Assembly: GCF_023228165.1 (NCBI RefSeq)
Contig: NZ_JALOBS010000003.1
Location: 124,001 to 188,000 of the forward strand
From: Methylomonas sp.
Lineage (GTDB): Bacteria; Pseudomonadota; Gammaproteobacteria; Methylococcales; Methylomonadaceae
Direction: 5' to 3'
Length of the DNA: 64,000 bases
Every line of letters begins with the position of its first letter. Positions within the stretch are counted from its first letter, which is position 1. Position numbers and translations under genes: made by a program. Of the stretch, positions 46,574 to 56,290 are shown piece after piece. The notes under the pieces were generated by a model. That model was not told the origin of the DNA. It ran no database searches and saw only the letters and a list, made by a program, of their open reading frames with translations.

Positions 46574-49500
46574 ATTCCTTAAGGCAATTATCCAATTGTT
46601 GTTGAATATTTTCCAATTCTACAAAGCCGGCCCTGGCTGTTTGCGCTTCTCCTTGCCAGAATTGATGCATAAGCATATCTCCTTTATGCAGTAATTGTTC
46701 ATGTAAAGTGTTCAATCGGTGTAGCCAATCCTTATTATACTGTTCTTGCTGTTGAACTTGTTTAAGCCAGCGGCCAAAATGGCTTTTGTGGGGATGCATA
46801 GTCGGCCAGTTTGACATGCTATTCTGATTGCTGGTCAGACATTGATTGACTCGCCGCAGCCATTGCTGAATATCAAGCCGGCGTAAGGCAATTTGGGTTT
46901 GATTGATCGACAGCTCCATGTTCGCGTAGGCTTGCCAGATGGGAAAGGGTTGGTAATGATTGATCCAATTGACTATCTCTATTGCCGGCATGGGTTTGGC
47001 AATGGCAAAGCCCTGTGCAACATAGCAGTTCAATAATAGCAGGGCCAAACCCTGCTCCTGGGTTTCCACGCCTTCGGCGACGACCTGATTGCCGAAAGCC
47101 TGGCTCAGGCTGATCACACTTTCCACAATAGCAAAATCATCCGGATCGTCAAGCATGTCCCTAACGAAGCTCCTATCGATTTTAACCGTGTTTACCGGTA
47201 AGTGCCGCAGATGCGTCAACGACGAGTAGCCGGTGCCAAAATCGTCCAGCGCGGCGCCGATGCCCAGCGCTTCATGACAGGTTTTAATGGTGCGGTTGAC
47301 CGCCGATAAATCGTCCAAGGCAGTACTTTCCAGGATTTCCAGCTGTAGATAATGCGAGGCAATCCGCGGATATTTAGCCAGTATGGTCTCCAAGTGAGAA
47401 ACAAAGTTCGGCCACAGCAAATGATAAGCGGAAATATTTACGCTGATTTCGATTTTCAAGCCCCGCTGCCGCCAAAGATACAATTGCTGCCAGGCTTGCT
47501 CGATTACCCAATTACCCAATTTGATTTCCAGCTCGGTACCTGTCATCGCGGGTAGAAAATTCAGCGGCGATACCATGCCCCGGTCGGGATGTTGCCAGCG
47601 TATCAACGCTTCGGCACCGGTTACCTGGCCGGTTTTTAGATTGATTTTGGGTTGGTAATGCAAACAGAACTGTTGTTTGGTAAAGGCTATTTCCAGTTCG
47701 TGCAGTTGATTTTGATGGTCAAGCAGCAACTGATCCTGACTGGTATCGAACAGCTGAAAGCGATTTTTACCGGTCAGTTTGGCTTGATACATGGCTTGGT
47801 CGGCATGGCGAATCAAAGTGTCGGCATCGGCGTCATCCAGCGGAAAAACACTGACACCGCTACTGGCACCGACTTGCACGGTTTGGCCGTTTATTGAATA
47901 AACTTTGGCAATGGCCTGATGAATTCGGGTCAGGGTCTGGCCGATTTCATCCACGCTATGCAGGCCGGTCAGTAGTAAGGCGAATTCGTCGCCGCCATGC
48001 CGGGAGACGGTATCCTCTTCGCGCAGGCTTTGTTTGATACGGTTTGCCACCTCGATTAACACCTGATCGCCAGCGCCATGGCCGAGTTGATCGTTGATGG
48101 GCTTAAAACCATCTAAATCCAGGAAACAGACTGCTAACAGCAATTTGTCGCGTTTGCTGCGGGCAATGGCTTGCGACAGGCGGTCACTGAACAAAGTACG
48201 GTTGGGCAGGCTGGTGAGCGGATCGTAATGCGCCATCAATTCCAGCATTTGTTGCTGGTGCTTGATTTGGGTGATGTCGGAGAACAAACCGATGAAATAA
48301 ATAATCTGGCCCTGGTCGTCGCATAGCGCCGATATGCTCAACAATTCAGCATACAGTTCGCCGTTTTTCTTGCGGTTCCACACTTCGCCTTGCCAATGCA
48401 GGTCTGTATTAATGGCTCGCCACATATCCCGGTAAAAAGCGGGGTCCTGTCGGCCGGACTTGAGTACGCTGGGCCGTTTGCCAATCACTTCGTCCCGGCT
48501 GTAACCGGTGATGTCGCAAAAAGTGGGGTTGACGTCGATAATATTACCGGCCGCATCGGTAATCAAAATACCCTCGTGGGCTTCGCCGAATACCCGAGCG
48601 GCCAGTTTAAGCCTCTCGTCGGCCGTTTTCCGTTCCGTGATATCCCTGGCCATGCATAGCAGGGCGGTAATATGGCCTTCATCGTCGCGCAGCGGGACCG
48701 CCGTGCTTTCCAACCAGCAGGTATTTCCTTTAAAGTTCCTGATTTCCGAATTTAAGGATAGGCTTTCGCCTGCAAAGACTGCTTCAATAGCCGCGAAAAA
48801 AGCCTGCCGGGACGAGGGTAGCAGTAAATTTAAGGGTTTAAATTTTTTGACTTGTTCCAGATTATCGGCACCCAGCATGGACAAGCCGGCGGGATTTATC
48901 TCCAACAATTCACCCTGGTAAGTGATCAACATGATGCACTCGGGTACCGAATTCAGGATGGTGCGCAGATAGGCTTCTGATTCACGCACATGCCGTTCGG
49001 CGGTTCGTAGTTCAGAATTGGCTTTTTGCAGGTCACGCGTGCGGCTATCGATTAAGGTTTCGATTTGGGCCGTGCGTCCACTGATTGTCAGCAGTAAAAC
49101 GCTGAGCAGGCTGGTGAAGCCCAAGCCGCTCAATAAGGTAAGCCGGGGTAGCAGCGAACTTTGCTCCTTGATAAAGCCGGTGTCTGGAACGATGCTAAGC
49201 CGCCAGATCCGGTCGGCGAACCAAAAATCCTGTTGCCAAGGATGTAATCCGGTGCCTGCTTTGATGGGATGGGCGACACTTTTTCGGTACAGAACTGAAC
49301 GCTCGTCAGGCGTGCCGGTATCCGTTATCTGGATGGCGAATGCGTGTAGATCGAGATCTTTTAAGGCGGTTTCAACCAAGCGTCTGGGCAAAATCACGGC
49401 CGAAACAAAACCGGTCAGATCTTTAGAGGAACGGCGGGTCCAGTCGGCAAAAACCGGAATAGACAATAAAACACTTGGTTCGGCATCCTTACGCTGTATC

Positions 49501-50624
49501 AAGGTCAAAGCGTTACTGGCACTCGCTTGGCCGCTGGCAAGCGCCCGCAGTTTGGATTCCCGGCTTGCCGCACTGGCGGTCGAATCCAGTCCGAAGGCGC
49601 GCTGATTGCCTTGCATCGGTTCGACAAAGGTAACGGGAAAATACTCATCGCGGGCTTGGACCGGGATTAACATGCCGTTACCATCGCGTTCCAACACCTG
49701 AAAGTTCGGAAATCCTTCATTTTGTATCCGACTTTCGAAACCGGGCAATTCAGAGCGCAGAACCTTGGGTAGCCATTCCAAGGCTTGCAGCTCGGGGTGT
49801 CTGGCCAGCAACGACTGCGAAAAGCGGGCAAATTGCTGCCGATTTATCGCGCCGGCGGCTACATAGAGGTCGCGTAAAGCCAGACTATTGTCGACCGCAT
49901 TTTCGGCATACTCGACCAGTTGCCGGCTAATCATCTTGGCCTGGCTATCAAAATCCAGCTGGATGCGATCATTTTCAGCCCGGTATACCAGCATGAAGGT
50001 AATCGTCAGTGCCAACCAGGTAATGCTTAACGGTAAAGCCACCCTTTGTCGTCTGGCCGCCCAAAGTTTTCTCGGTTGAGCGAACAGGCAAAACATCAGC
50101 GGACTGATGATTACTACACCGAGGCTATTGCCTATCCACCAATTCAGCCAGGATGCTGCCAGTAAAGGAGGCGGTGCCATGGCAAACCACCATAGACAAG
50201 CTACCCCCAGGCTGGCGCCAATCAGGTTGGCCAATGGCCCGGTTATCAGAAAAAACAGCAGTATGCTACGCGGGCCATCCAGGGCCGGCACGCCGGGTTG
50301 GAGCCACTTTTCGGAAAGTTGCTTGGCGATCAGGGCCTGTAAGGTACTGGCCGCTGCAATCAGGACTGCGCAGATGACCACGTTAGCGTGCAACTGGCCG
50401 GCAGTATGGAAGGTGACGAACAGGTTATTGGCCAAGGCGCCCAAAAAAACCGCAGGCAATACCGAATTCCCCCAAATCAGTAGAGCGGCCAAGCCCAGGC
50501 CGGCCGGCGGCCACAAAGGGCTTGAATAGATAGGGGCAATGATCATCATAAAACCTAGCCAACCACCCAGACATATCAAGGCGGTTAAAAACACCAGGCG
50601 ATAAAAGTAGCGCGCCATGTTCAT
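46566..50624 (-). CDS. MASE1-CHASE-PAS-PAS-GGDEF-EAL cyclic-di-GMP protein
   Basis: About 1352 residues. An N-terminal MASE1-type membrane region (PLWPPAGLGLAALLIWG, about residues 1-210) is followed by a CHASE periplasmic sensor (about 240-480, with FPVTFVEPMQGNQRAFGLD) and a helix. Two PAS domains, GGDEF (RHGGDEFALLL, intact) and EAL (EALIRWQHP, DDFGTGYSSLTHL, intact) come next. The last ~140 residues resemble a CZB zinc-binding module (HKSHFGRWLKQ) but the usual Cys is His and the first His appears lost. The start is 50624 or 50618. It sits between the DUF58 and DUF4381 genes and overlaps the latter. Confidence 0.88.
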   Translation of the reverse strand: MNMARYFYRLVFLTALICLGGWLGFMMIIAPIYSSPLWPPAGLGLAALLIWGNSVLPAVFLGALANNLFVTFHTAGQLHANVVICAVLIAAASTLQALIAKQLSEKWLQPGVPALDGPRSILLFFLITGPLANLIGASLGVACLWWFAMAPPPLLAASWLNWWIGNSLGVVIISPLMFCLFAQPRKLWAARRQRVALPLSITWLALTITFMLVYRAENDRIQLDFDSQAKMISRQLVEYAENAVDNSLALRDLYVAAGAINRQQFARFSQSLLARHPELQALEWLPKVLRSELPGFESRIQNEGFPNFQVLERDGNGMLIPVQARDEYFPVTFVEPMQGNQRAFGLDSTASAASRESKLRALASGQASASNALTLIQRKDAEPSVLLSIPVFADWTRRSSKDLTGFVSAVILPRRLVETALKDLDLHAFAIQITDTGTPDERSVLYRKSVAHPIKAGTGLHPWQQDFWFADRIWRLSIVPDTGFIKEQSSLLPRLTLLSGLGFTSLLSVLLLTISGRTAQIETLIDSRTRDLQKANSELRTAERHVRESEAYLRTILNSVPECIMLITYQGELLEINPAGLSMLGADNLEQVKKFKPLNLLLPSSRQAFFAAIEAVFAGESLSLNSEIRNFKGNTCWLESTAVPLRDDEGHITALLCMARDITERKTADERLKLAARVFGEAHEGILITDAAGNIIDVNPTFCDITGYSRDEVIGKRPSVLKSGRQDPAFYRDMWRAINTDLHWQGEVWNRKKNGELYAELLSISALCDDQGQIIYFIGLFSDITQIKHQQQMLELMAHYDPLTSLPNRTLFSDRLSQAIARSKRDKLLLAVCFLDLDGFKPINDQLGHGAGDQVLIEVANRIKQSLREEDTVSRHGGDEFALLLTGLHSVDEIGQTLTRIHQAIAKVYSINGQTVQVGASSGVSVFPLDDADADTLIRHADQAMYQAKLTGKNRFQLFDTSQDQLLLDHQNQLHELEIAFTKQQFCLHYQPKINLKTGQVTGAEALIRWQHPDRGMVSPLNFLPAMTGTELEIKLGNWVIEQAWQQLYLWRQRGLKIEISVNISAYHLLWPNFVSHLETILAKYPRIASHYLQLEILESTALDDLSAVNRTIKTCHEALGIGAALDDFGTGYSSLTHLRHLPVNTVKIDRSFVRDMLDDPDDFAIVESVISLSQAFGNQVVAEGVETQEQGLALLLLNCYVAQGFAIAKPMPAIEIVNWINHYQPFPIWQAYANMELSINQTQIALRRLDIQQWLRRVNQCLTSNQNSMSNWPTMHPHKSHFGRWLKQVQQQEQYNKDWLHRLNTLHEQLLHKGDMLMHQFWQGEAQTARAGFVELENIQQQLDNCLKEYV

Positions 50625-50705
50625 TCGGGGTTTACTGTCATTCCGCAAGCTGCAAAATACAAGCAAAGCAGTTTAGGAGAGCGGCTATTAACATTCGATC
50701 GGCCT

Positions 50706-51623
50706 TTATCCTGCTCCGGATGAGCGGTTTAAGTTTAAAACCTCGACTGGCGATTGGTTGGTACTGCAGGGCAATAACGTCATGCGTAGTTTTTGGCAGA
50801 GATGTTTTAAATGGAGTTGGCGCGCGTGAAAGCGCTGATGATATTCGTGGCGCTGCTTAATCTCGCCGGTGTCTAAAATGATGTCGCGAATTTTGTCGGT
50901 AAACCGGTAACGGCCTTTTTCGGGGAGCTGACTTTCCAGCGGATCGAAAATGTGCAGCAAAACCACTTCACAATGCCGGGCTATTAAGGCCAAATGATTT
51001 TCCGCCAGTTGGTTCAGACCGCGAAAGTCGCTGATAACGTAAATCCGGCTGCCCGGGTGGGCGTGATGTTGCAGTCTGGCCAAGGCTTCGGTCAAGGTGC
51101 TAGCGGCGGCGCTCGGATAAACCGGGTGAGCCAGCGTATTGAAAAACCGCAGCAATGCCGATTTTCCACTACGGGGTTTTAATTCCAGACAACCTGCATC
51201 GCTGAAAATTTGTCCGCCGATGCGGTCGCCTTGTTGCTGGGCTGCCCAGGCCAGTAGTGCAGCCAGTTTGGCGGCCTGCACGGATTTGAATACCCCGCGG
51301 GTGGCAAAGGCCATGCCGGGGCGGTAGTCCACGGAAATGAACAAGGGACGTTCGCGTTCTTCGCAGAAAATTTTGCTGTGCGGTTTATCGGTGCGGGCGG
51401 TGACCCGCCAATCCATGCGCCTTACATCGTCGCCCGGTTGATAAAGCCGGGTTTCGGCAAACGCCATGCCGCGGCCTTTGAAATGCGACACATAATTGCC
51501 GCTTTGCGCGGCCCGGATTTGCTTGGGGCGAAGATTAAGCGTGGCGGCGGGTTTGGCCAAATCCACCAGGGTTTTTAAACTGACGGCTATGCGTTCGTTT
51601 TCGTGAGAGGGGGAAACCTTCAT
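50706..51623 (-). CDS. DUF58 domain protein of the MoxR/Bat set
   Basis: A 305-residue cytoplasmic protein with the DUF58 signature: GNYVSHFKGRGMAFAETR, then YQPGDDVRRMDWRVTARTDK and ERERPLFISVDYRPGM, and a degenerate VWA-like fold in the second half. DUF58 proteins work with MoxR ATPases in envelope or metalloenzyme maturation. Here creA separates it from moxR by one gene, with the creA stop only three bases beyond the DUF58 start. It is an expected member of the set, although the position of creA is unusual. Confidence 0.9.
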   Translation of the reverse strand: MKVSPSHENERIAVSLKTLVDLAKPAATLNLRPKQIRAAQSGNYVSHFKGRGMAFAETRLYQPGDDVRRMDWRVTARTDKPHSKIFCEERERPLFISVDYRPGMAFATRGVFKSVQAAKLAALLAWAAQQQGDRIGGQIFSDAGCLELKPRSGKSALLRFFNTLAHPVYPSAAASTLTEALARLQHHAHPGSRIYVISDFRGLNQLAENHLALIARHCEVVLLHIFDPLESQLPEKGRYRFTDKIRDIILDTGEIKQRHEYHQRFHARQLHLKHLCQKLRMTLLPCSTNQSPVEVLNLNRSSGAG

Positions 51624-51626
51624 GAC

Positions 51627-52103
51627 TTATTGGTCGCCGGTTTTGTTTATCCCCCAAGGCATAACCGGTACGGTGGAAATGCTGTTTACGGGCGCGCCCT
51701 CAATCAATTTACGGCTGATGGCCAGATAGATCAGCGTGTTATGCGCATGGTCCCATAAGCGCATTACCCGGGTTTCCTTGAATAAAAAGGAAGTGCCTTC
51801 GGAAAATACCTCTTCATCCTTGGGTAAATTGGCGGGCAAGCTTATGGGGCCGGTTTGCCGGCAGGCCAACGAAAATTGCGACGGATCGTCTGCTAAGCCG
51901 AGGGTCCCGGAAACGCCGCCGGCTTTGGCTTGGCTGACATGGCAGGTGACGCCGGGGATCTTCGGGTCGGCAAAGGCCTCGACGCAGACTTTGTGGTTGG
52001 CACCTATCAGTTTCCAGGCCGTGGTAACGCAGCCAACGGTTTCTGCTTGTCCGCCGGCCGAGATCACCATTAGCAACATGGCGAGAGGCAAATTTTTTTT
52101 CAT
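51627..52103 (-). CDS. creA: CreA family periplasmic protein
   Basis: A 158-residue protein with a signal peptide (LPLAMLLMVISAGGQAE) and the CreA fold motifs: VEAFADPKIPGVTCHVSQAK, DDPSQFSLACRQTGPI and FKETRVMRLWDHAHNTLIYLA. Four cysteines suggest disulfides. Its function is unknown; in E. coli it is encoded near creBCD. Start 52103 has AGGTAA upstream. It lies between moxR and the DUF58 gene, a place where no CreA is normally found, and is likely co-transcribed with them. Confidence 0.88.
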   Translation of the reverse strand: MKKNLPLAMLLMVISAGGQAETVGCVTTAWKLIGANHKVCVEAFADPKIPGVTCHVSQAKAGGVSGTLGLADDPSQFSLACRQTGPISLPANLPKDEEVFSEGTSFLFKETRVMRLWDHAHNTLIYLAISRKLIEGAPVNSISTVPVMPWGINKTGDQ

Positions 52104-52178
52104 GGTCGGATTACCTTTTGGTAGTGCGAAATAAGGACATGTTTGCATGGCGGTCTGTCCGGGAGAATGCGAGCTTGA

Positions 52179-53159
52179 CTAGGGTACAGCAATTCGTGAA
52201 ATTAATTGCTTAATCACGTCGTCACTGGTGACGCCTTCGGCTTCGGCTTCGTAGGACAAAATCAATCGATGCCGTAACACGTCGTAAGCCACCGCCTGAA
52301 TATCGCCGGGATCGACAAAGTCGCGCCGGTCCAGCCATGCCTTGGCGCGGGCACAACGATCCAGAGCAATGCTGGCGCGTGGGCTGGCGCCGTATTCCAG
52401 CCATTTGGCCAAATCTTCGCCGTAGGCCGCCGGGGTGCGGGTGGCCAAGATAATTTGCAACAGATATTGTTCCAAGGCTTCCGCCATGTATATGTCCAGT
52501 ACTTCGTTGCGGGCCGTAAACAGGGTTTGCTGGCTGACTTTTTCAGCGATGCCGCTGCCGTTTTTCAGCGTACCGCGGGCTTCGGCGCGGGCCAGATGCA
52601 GTATTGTTTTTTCATGCACGGCATTGGGATAATCGATTTTAACGTGCATCAAAAAACGGTCTAACTGGGCTTCGGGCAACGGATAAGTGCCTTCCTGTTC
52701 GATAGGGTTTTGGGTGGCCATAACCATGAACAGCGGCGGTAAGAGATAGGTGGCTTTGCCAACCGTGATCTGTCGTTCCGCCATGGCTTCCAGCAGCGCG
52801 GCTTGCACTTTAGCCGGCGCCCGGTTGATTTCGTCCGCCAGAATTAAATTGTGAAACAGCGGGCCTTTCTGGAAGTCAAAACTGCCTTGTTGCGGACGGT
52901 AAATCTCGGTACCGGTTAAATCGGCCGGCAGTAAATCCGGGGTAAATTGTACCCGGTGGAAATCGGCTTCTACCCCCTGGCTCAACACGTTGATGGCACG
53001 GGTTTTCGCCAGACCGGGCGCCCCTTCCACCAGTAAATGGCCGTCGGCCAGCAAGGCGATCAGCATTCTTTCCACCAGTATGTCCTGGCCGATGATTTGG
53101 GTGTTAATGTGATCTTTAAGCTGGTGTAGCGCGGTTTGCGCCAGGGTTAAATCGGTCAT
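52179..53159 (-). CDS. moxR: MoxR family AAA+ ATPase
   Basis: A 326-residue ATPase: Walker A LLVEGAPGLAKTRAI, Walker B NLILADEINRAPAKVQ, sensor MVMATQNPIEQEGTYPLPEAQLDRF and ASPRASIALDRCARA near the end. MoxR proteins act as chaperones with VWA proteins and are best known from methanol dehydrogenase maturation. The absence of mxa genes around it argues for the general Bat-type set instead. Start 53159 (MTDLTLAQTA) fits the family length. It heads the cluster running down to 43210 and batD. Confidence 0.93.
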   Translation of the reverse strand: MTDLTLAQTALHQLKDHINTQIIGQDILVERMLIALLADGHLLVEGAPGLAKTRAINVLSQGVEADFHRVQFTPDLLPADLTGTEIYRPQQGSFDFQKGPLFHNLILADEINRAPAKVQAALLEAMAERQITVGKATYLLPPLFMVMATQNPIEQEGTYPLPEAQLDRFLMHVKIDYPNAVHEKTILHLARAEARGTLKNGSGIAEKVSQQTLFTARNEVLDIYMAEALEQYLLQIILATRTPAAYGEDLAKWLEYGASPRASIALDRCARAKAWLDRRDFVDPGDIQAVAYDVLRHRLILSYEAEAEGVTSDDVIKQLISRIAVP

Positions 53160-53206
53160 GGTGTGCAAATTTTCTGTTTGAAAAAGGGTGATGATCGAAT
53201 CGTAAG

Positions 53207-53923
53207 CTAAGGTGTGGGATGATGATGGCGTTGCTGATTTTTCCACTCCCGGTGGGCCGACATGATAGTGACTACCTCGTCAGGATCGTCGGTAACGGTA
53301 ATTAAATCCAAATCCTTCAGGGATATCGTCTGGTATTCGAGCATTTTATTTTTCATCCAATCAATCAGTCCACCCCAGAAATCGCTACCGAACAACACCA
53401 GCGGCAATGGATACGCCTTGTGGGTTTGCATTAAGGTCAGCGCTTCGAAAAACTCATCCAAAGTCCCAAAGCCGCCCGGCATGCAGACATAACCCATCGA
53501 ATAACGTACGAACATGACTTTACGCACGAAGAAATAGCGAAAATTCAAGGACAGGCTTTGGTAGGCATTGGCTTTTTGTTCCATCGGCAGTTCAATATTC
53601 AAGCCGATGGAGAGCTGGTTTTGCTGGTGCGCCCCCCTGTTGGCCGCTTCCATGACACCGGGGCCGCCGCCGCTGATGATGGCGAAGCCCTCTTTGCTGA
53701 GCAGTTCCGCCAGTTCCACGGTTTTTCGATAATAAAAATGCTCTTCCGGCAAACGCGCCGATCCAAAAATGGAAACCGCATCGCACAGCCCGGACAGTTC
53801 ATCGAAACCTTCGGTAAATTCACTGATGATGCGAAAAATCCGCCAGGACTGATCGCCTTTCAAGTCATCGATGATGCTGGGCGAGGCTGAGCCCGTCGTG
53901 GAGCGGTTTTTGATGCAGGCCAT
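53207..53923 (-). CDS. LOG family nucleotide phosphoribohydrolase-like protein
   Basis: A 238-residue Rossmann protein with the LOG/TIGR00730 motifs GGGPGVMEAANRGAHQ and PGGFGTLDEFFEALTLMQ, both complete, plus FGSDFWGGLIDW. LOG proteins cleave nucleoside 5'-monophosphates at the N-glycosidic bond. In bacteria without plant contact the role is uncertain; names such as lysine decarboxylase are historical errors. It is upstream of moxR on the same strand, with a 47-base gap, and may be co-transcribed. Confidence 0.85.
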   Translation of the reverse strand: MACIKNRSTTGSASPSIIDDLKGDQSWRIFRIISEFTEGFDELSGLCDAVSIFGSARLPEEHFYYRKTVELAELLSKEGFAIISGGGPGVMEAANRGAHQQNQLSIGLNIELPMEQKANAYQSLSLNFRYFFVRKVMFVRYSMGYVCMPGGFGTLDEFFEALTLMQTHKAYPLPLVLFGSDFWGGLIDWMKNKMLEYQTISLKDLDLITVTDDPDEVVTIMSAHREWKNQQRHHHPTP

Positions 53924-54039
53924 TTGGGTTCCTTTAATGTTCGCGCTTAACTGAGTTAGATTGGTTTAAGGTTAAACGATGGTTGGGTGCTTGTCGATTT
54001 ATCCCTGCCTCTTCGACGTGACAATCTACCTCACAGTTT

Positions 54040-55326
54040 TCATCGGTTTCGGAATTTATATAACAACCGGCCACCCTGTAAAGTGTGGGTTACTTTACCG
54101 ATCAAGCTTTGCTGCCAATACGGCGTATTGCGGCCGGTACTGTGCCAGGTTTGTTCGTTGACCTCCCAATGCAACTTGGGGTCGAAAATACAGACGTCGG
54201 CACTAAATTCCGGGGTTAAAGCGCCGGCTTGCAGTCCTAAAATCGCCGCGGGTTTTTGGGTCAGGCTGGCCAGTACTTTATTCAGGCCGATGCGATGCAG
54301 GGTGGTTAATTCCAGGGTCAACGACAGCAAGGTTTCCAGCGAAGCAATGCCGGGTTCGGTTTCCGGAAACGCGCCTAATTTGGCATCCAGGTCGTGTGGT
54401 TGATGATCGGAACAAATGGCGTCGATAGTGCCGTTGGACAAGCCTTCACGCAGATAATGACCGTCTTCCTCGCTACGGAAAGGCGGAATCACATGGTAAT
54501 GGCTGTCGAATGGCCGCACATCGTTTTCGCTCAAATGCAGCTGGTGGATAGCTACGTCGGCGGTGACGTTCAAGCCGTATTTCTTGGCCTGCTGGATTTT
54601 GATCACCGATTGCTTGCAGCTGATTTGGCTGATATGCATGCGGCAGCCTGTCAATTGCGCCAGCTCCAACGCTTGGGCCAGGGCGATGGATTCCGCCGCG
54701 ACAGGTATGCCCGGCAATCCATATTGGCTGGCCATGGCGCCTTCGTGGGCGCAGCCTTTACCACTCAGGGCCGCTTCATTGGCACGGTACATCAGCAGCA
54801 AGCCGTGGCTGCTGGCGTATTCCATGGCGCGGCGCAAAATCAACAAGTTCCCCAACGGAGCATGCGCATTGCTAACGGCGATGCAGCCGGCCTGTTTCAA
54901 GGCGAACATCGAACTGAGCTCGGTGCCGTCCAGACGCTGGGTCAAGGCGCCTATGCTAAGGACTTGCGGATAGTCGGCGGCCTCCGCTTTGTCCTTGATA
55001 TATTCCACCACCGCGGGGCTATCGATACAGGGTTTGGTATCGGGCGGCAGGCACAGCGAGGTGACGCCGGCGCTCAACGCGGCCCGGGTTTCGCTTTTGA
55101 TGCTACCCTTGTGGCTGTGGCCGGGTTCGCGCAAGCGGGCGCTCAAATCGATGAAACCGGGGCAAACAATGTGTTCTTTGGCGTCGATGGTGAGGTCGGG
55201 GGTGAAATCGGCGGGAGGATTCAACACCTGTAGTATTTTGCCGTCGGCAATACACAGCGACCCCACGGCATCGATGGCATTGGCCGGATCGATAATGCGG
55301 CCGTTTTCGATCAGAATTTTGGTCAC
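54040..55326 (-). CDS. pyrC': Inactive dihydroorotase-like subunit (PyrC')
   Basis: A 428-residue amidohydrolase-fold protein like class I dihydroorotases, but the zinc-binding His-x-His is lost. The motif reads PGFIDLSARLREPG, so Ser62 and Arg64 (55143-55135) replace histidines, while CSDHQPHD near the end persists. In Pseudomonas the equivalent protein lacks catalytic activity but is needed as a scaffold for aspartate transcarbamoylase. Its start overlaps the pyrB stop (ATGA). A functional dihydroorotase must be encoded elsewhere. Confidence 0.9.
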   Translation of the reverse strand: MTKILIENGRIIDPANAIDAVGSLCIADGKILQVLNPPADFTPDLTIDAKEHIVCPGFIDLSARLREPGHSHKGSIKSETRAALSAGVTSLCLPPDTKPCIDSPAVVEYIKDKAEAADYPQVLSIGALTQRLDGTELSSMFALKQAGCIAVSNAHAPLGNLLILRRAMEYASSHGLLLMYRANEAALSGKGCAHEGAMASQYGLPGIPVAAESIALAQALELAQLTGCRMHISQISCKQSVIKIQQAKKYGLNVTADVAIHQLHLSENDVRPFDSHYHVIPPFRSEEDGHYLREGLSNGTIDAICSDHQPHDLDAKLGAFPETEPGIASLETLLSLTLELTTLHRIGLNKVLASLTQKPAAILGLQAGALTPEFSADVCIFDPKLHWEVNEQTWHSTGRNTPYWQQSLIGKVTHTLQGGRLLYKFRNR

Positions 55327-56288
55327 GCTGTACCTCCATGATGGCCCAGCGTCATGGTCATGATGGCCATACGTACGGCAATGCCGTTGCTGACTTGCTC
55401 CAGCACCACCGATTGCGGGCCGTCGGCCACGTTGGAGGCGATTTCCACGCCGCGGTTAATAGGGCCTGGGTGCATGACGATAGCGTTGGGTTTGGCGCGT
55501 AGCAGTTTGGTTTCCGTCAAGCCGTAACATTTAAAAAACTCGCTTTCGCTGGGTAGAAAGGCAGAATTCATGCGTTCTTTTTGTAAACGCAGCATGATAA
55601 TGACATCGACATCGCTCAAGCCTTCACTCATGTCGTGCAGAGGAATCACGCCCATACTTCTGACATGGGCGGGTAACAGGGTTTTAGGGGCAATCACCCG
55701 CACCTCGGCAACCCCCAGGGTATTCAGTGCCAAAATCTGAGAGCGGGCTACCCGGGAATGCAGAATGTCGCCGACGATGGCGACTTTCAATCCTTCAAAT
55801 TGTTTTTTATGTTGACGGATGGTGAACATGTCCAACATGGCTTGGGTGGGGTGGGCATGTTGGCCGTCGCCGGCATTGATGACGCTGATGTGAGGGGCGG
55901 TATGCTGCGCAATGAAATGGGCGGCGCCGCTCAAGGCATGTCGCACCACAAACATGTCCACATGCATGGCTTCCAGGTTGCGGATGGTATCCAGCAGACT
56001 TTCGCCTTTGGAGGTGGCTGAGGTGGCAATATTGATATTTAACACGTCCGCCGAAAGACGGGTCGCGGCCAGCTCGAAAGTGGTGCGGGTGCGGGTGCTG
56101 TTTTCGAAAAACAGGTTGACGATGGTCTTGCCTCGCAATAACGGTACTTTTTTGACCTGATGTTCGGAAATGCCGGTAAAAGATTCGGCGGTATCCAGAA
56201 TTTCGGTCAGCAAGTGCTTGTTCAAGCCTTCTATGCTGAGAAAATGTTTGAGTTTGCCTTGTTCGGTGAGTTGCAGGTGTTGATGCAT
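55323..56288 (-). CDS. pyrB: Aspartate carbamoyltransferase catalytic subunit
   Basis: A 321-residue enzyme of the second step of pyrimidine synthesis. The carbamoyl-phosphate motif is FENSTRTRTTFE, with HALSGAAHFIAQH, HPTQAMLDMF and HPGPINRGVEI. Start 56288 (MHQHLQLTEQ) lies two bases after the pyrR stop. It forms a complex with the inactive PyrC' encoded next to it, as in Pseudomonas. Confidence 0.95.
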   Translation of the reverse strand: MHQHLQLTEQGKLKHFLSIEGLNKHLLTEILDTAESFTGISEHQVKKVPLLRGKTIVNLFFENSTRTRTTFELAATRLSADVLNINIATSATSKGESLLDTIRNLEAMHVDMFVVRHALSGAAHFIAQHTAPHISVINAGDGQHAHPTQAMLDMFTIRQHKKQFEGLKVAIVGDILHSRVARSQILALNTLGVAEVRVIAPKTLLPAHVRSMGVIPLHDMSEGLSDVDVIIMLRLQKERMNSAFLPSESEFFKCYGLTETKLLRAKPNAIVMHPGPINRGVEIASNVADGPQSVVLEQVSNGIAVRMAIMTMTLGHHGGTA

Positions 56289-56290
56289 AA

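Noticed and set aside
54394..55233. 279-codon plus-strand frame inside pyrC'
   Set aside because: Antisense shadow of the amidohydrolase gene; the Gly/Gln/Ala-rich product is an effect of codon use on the other strand.
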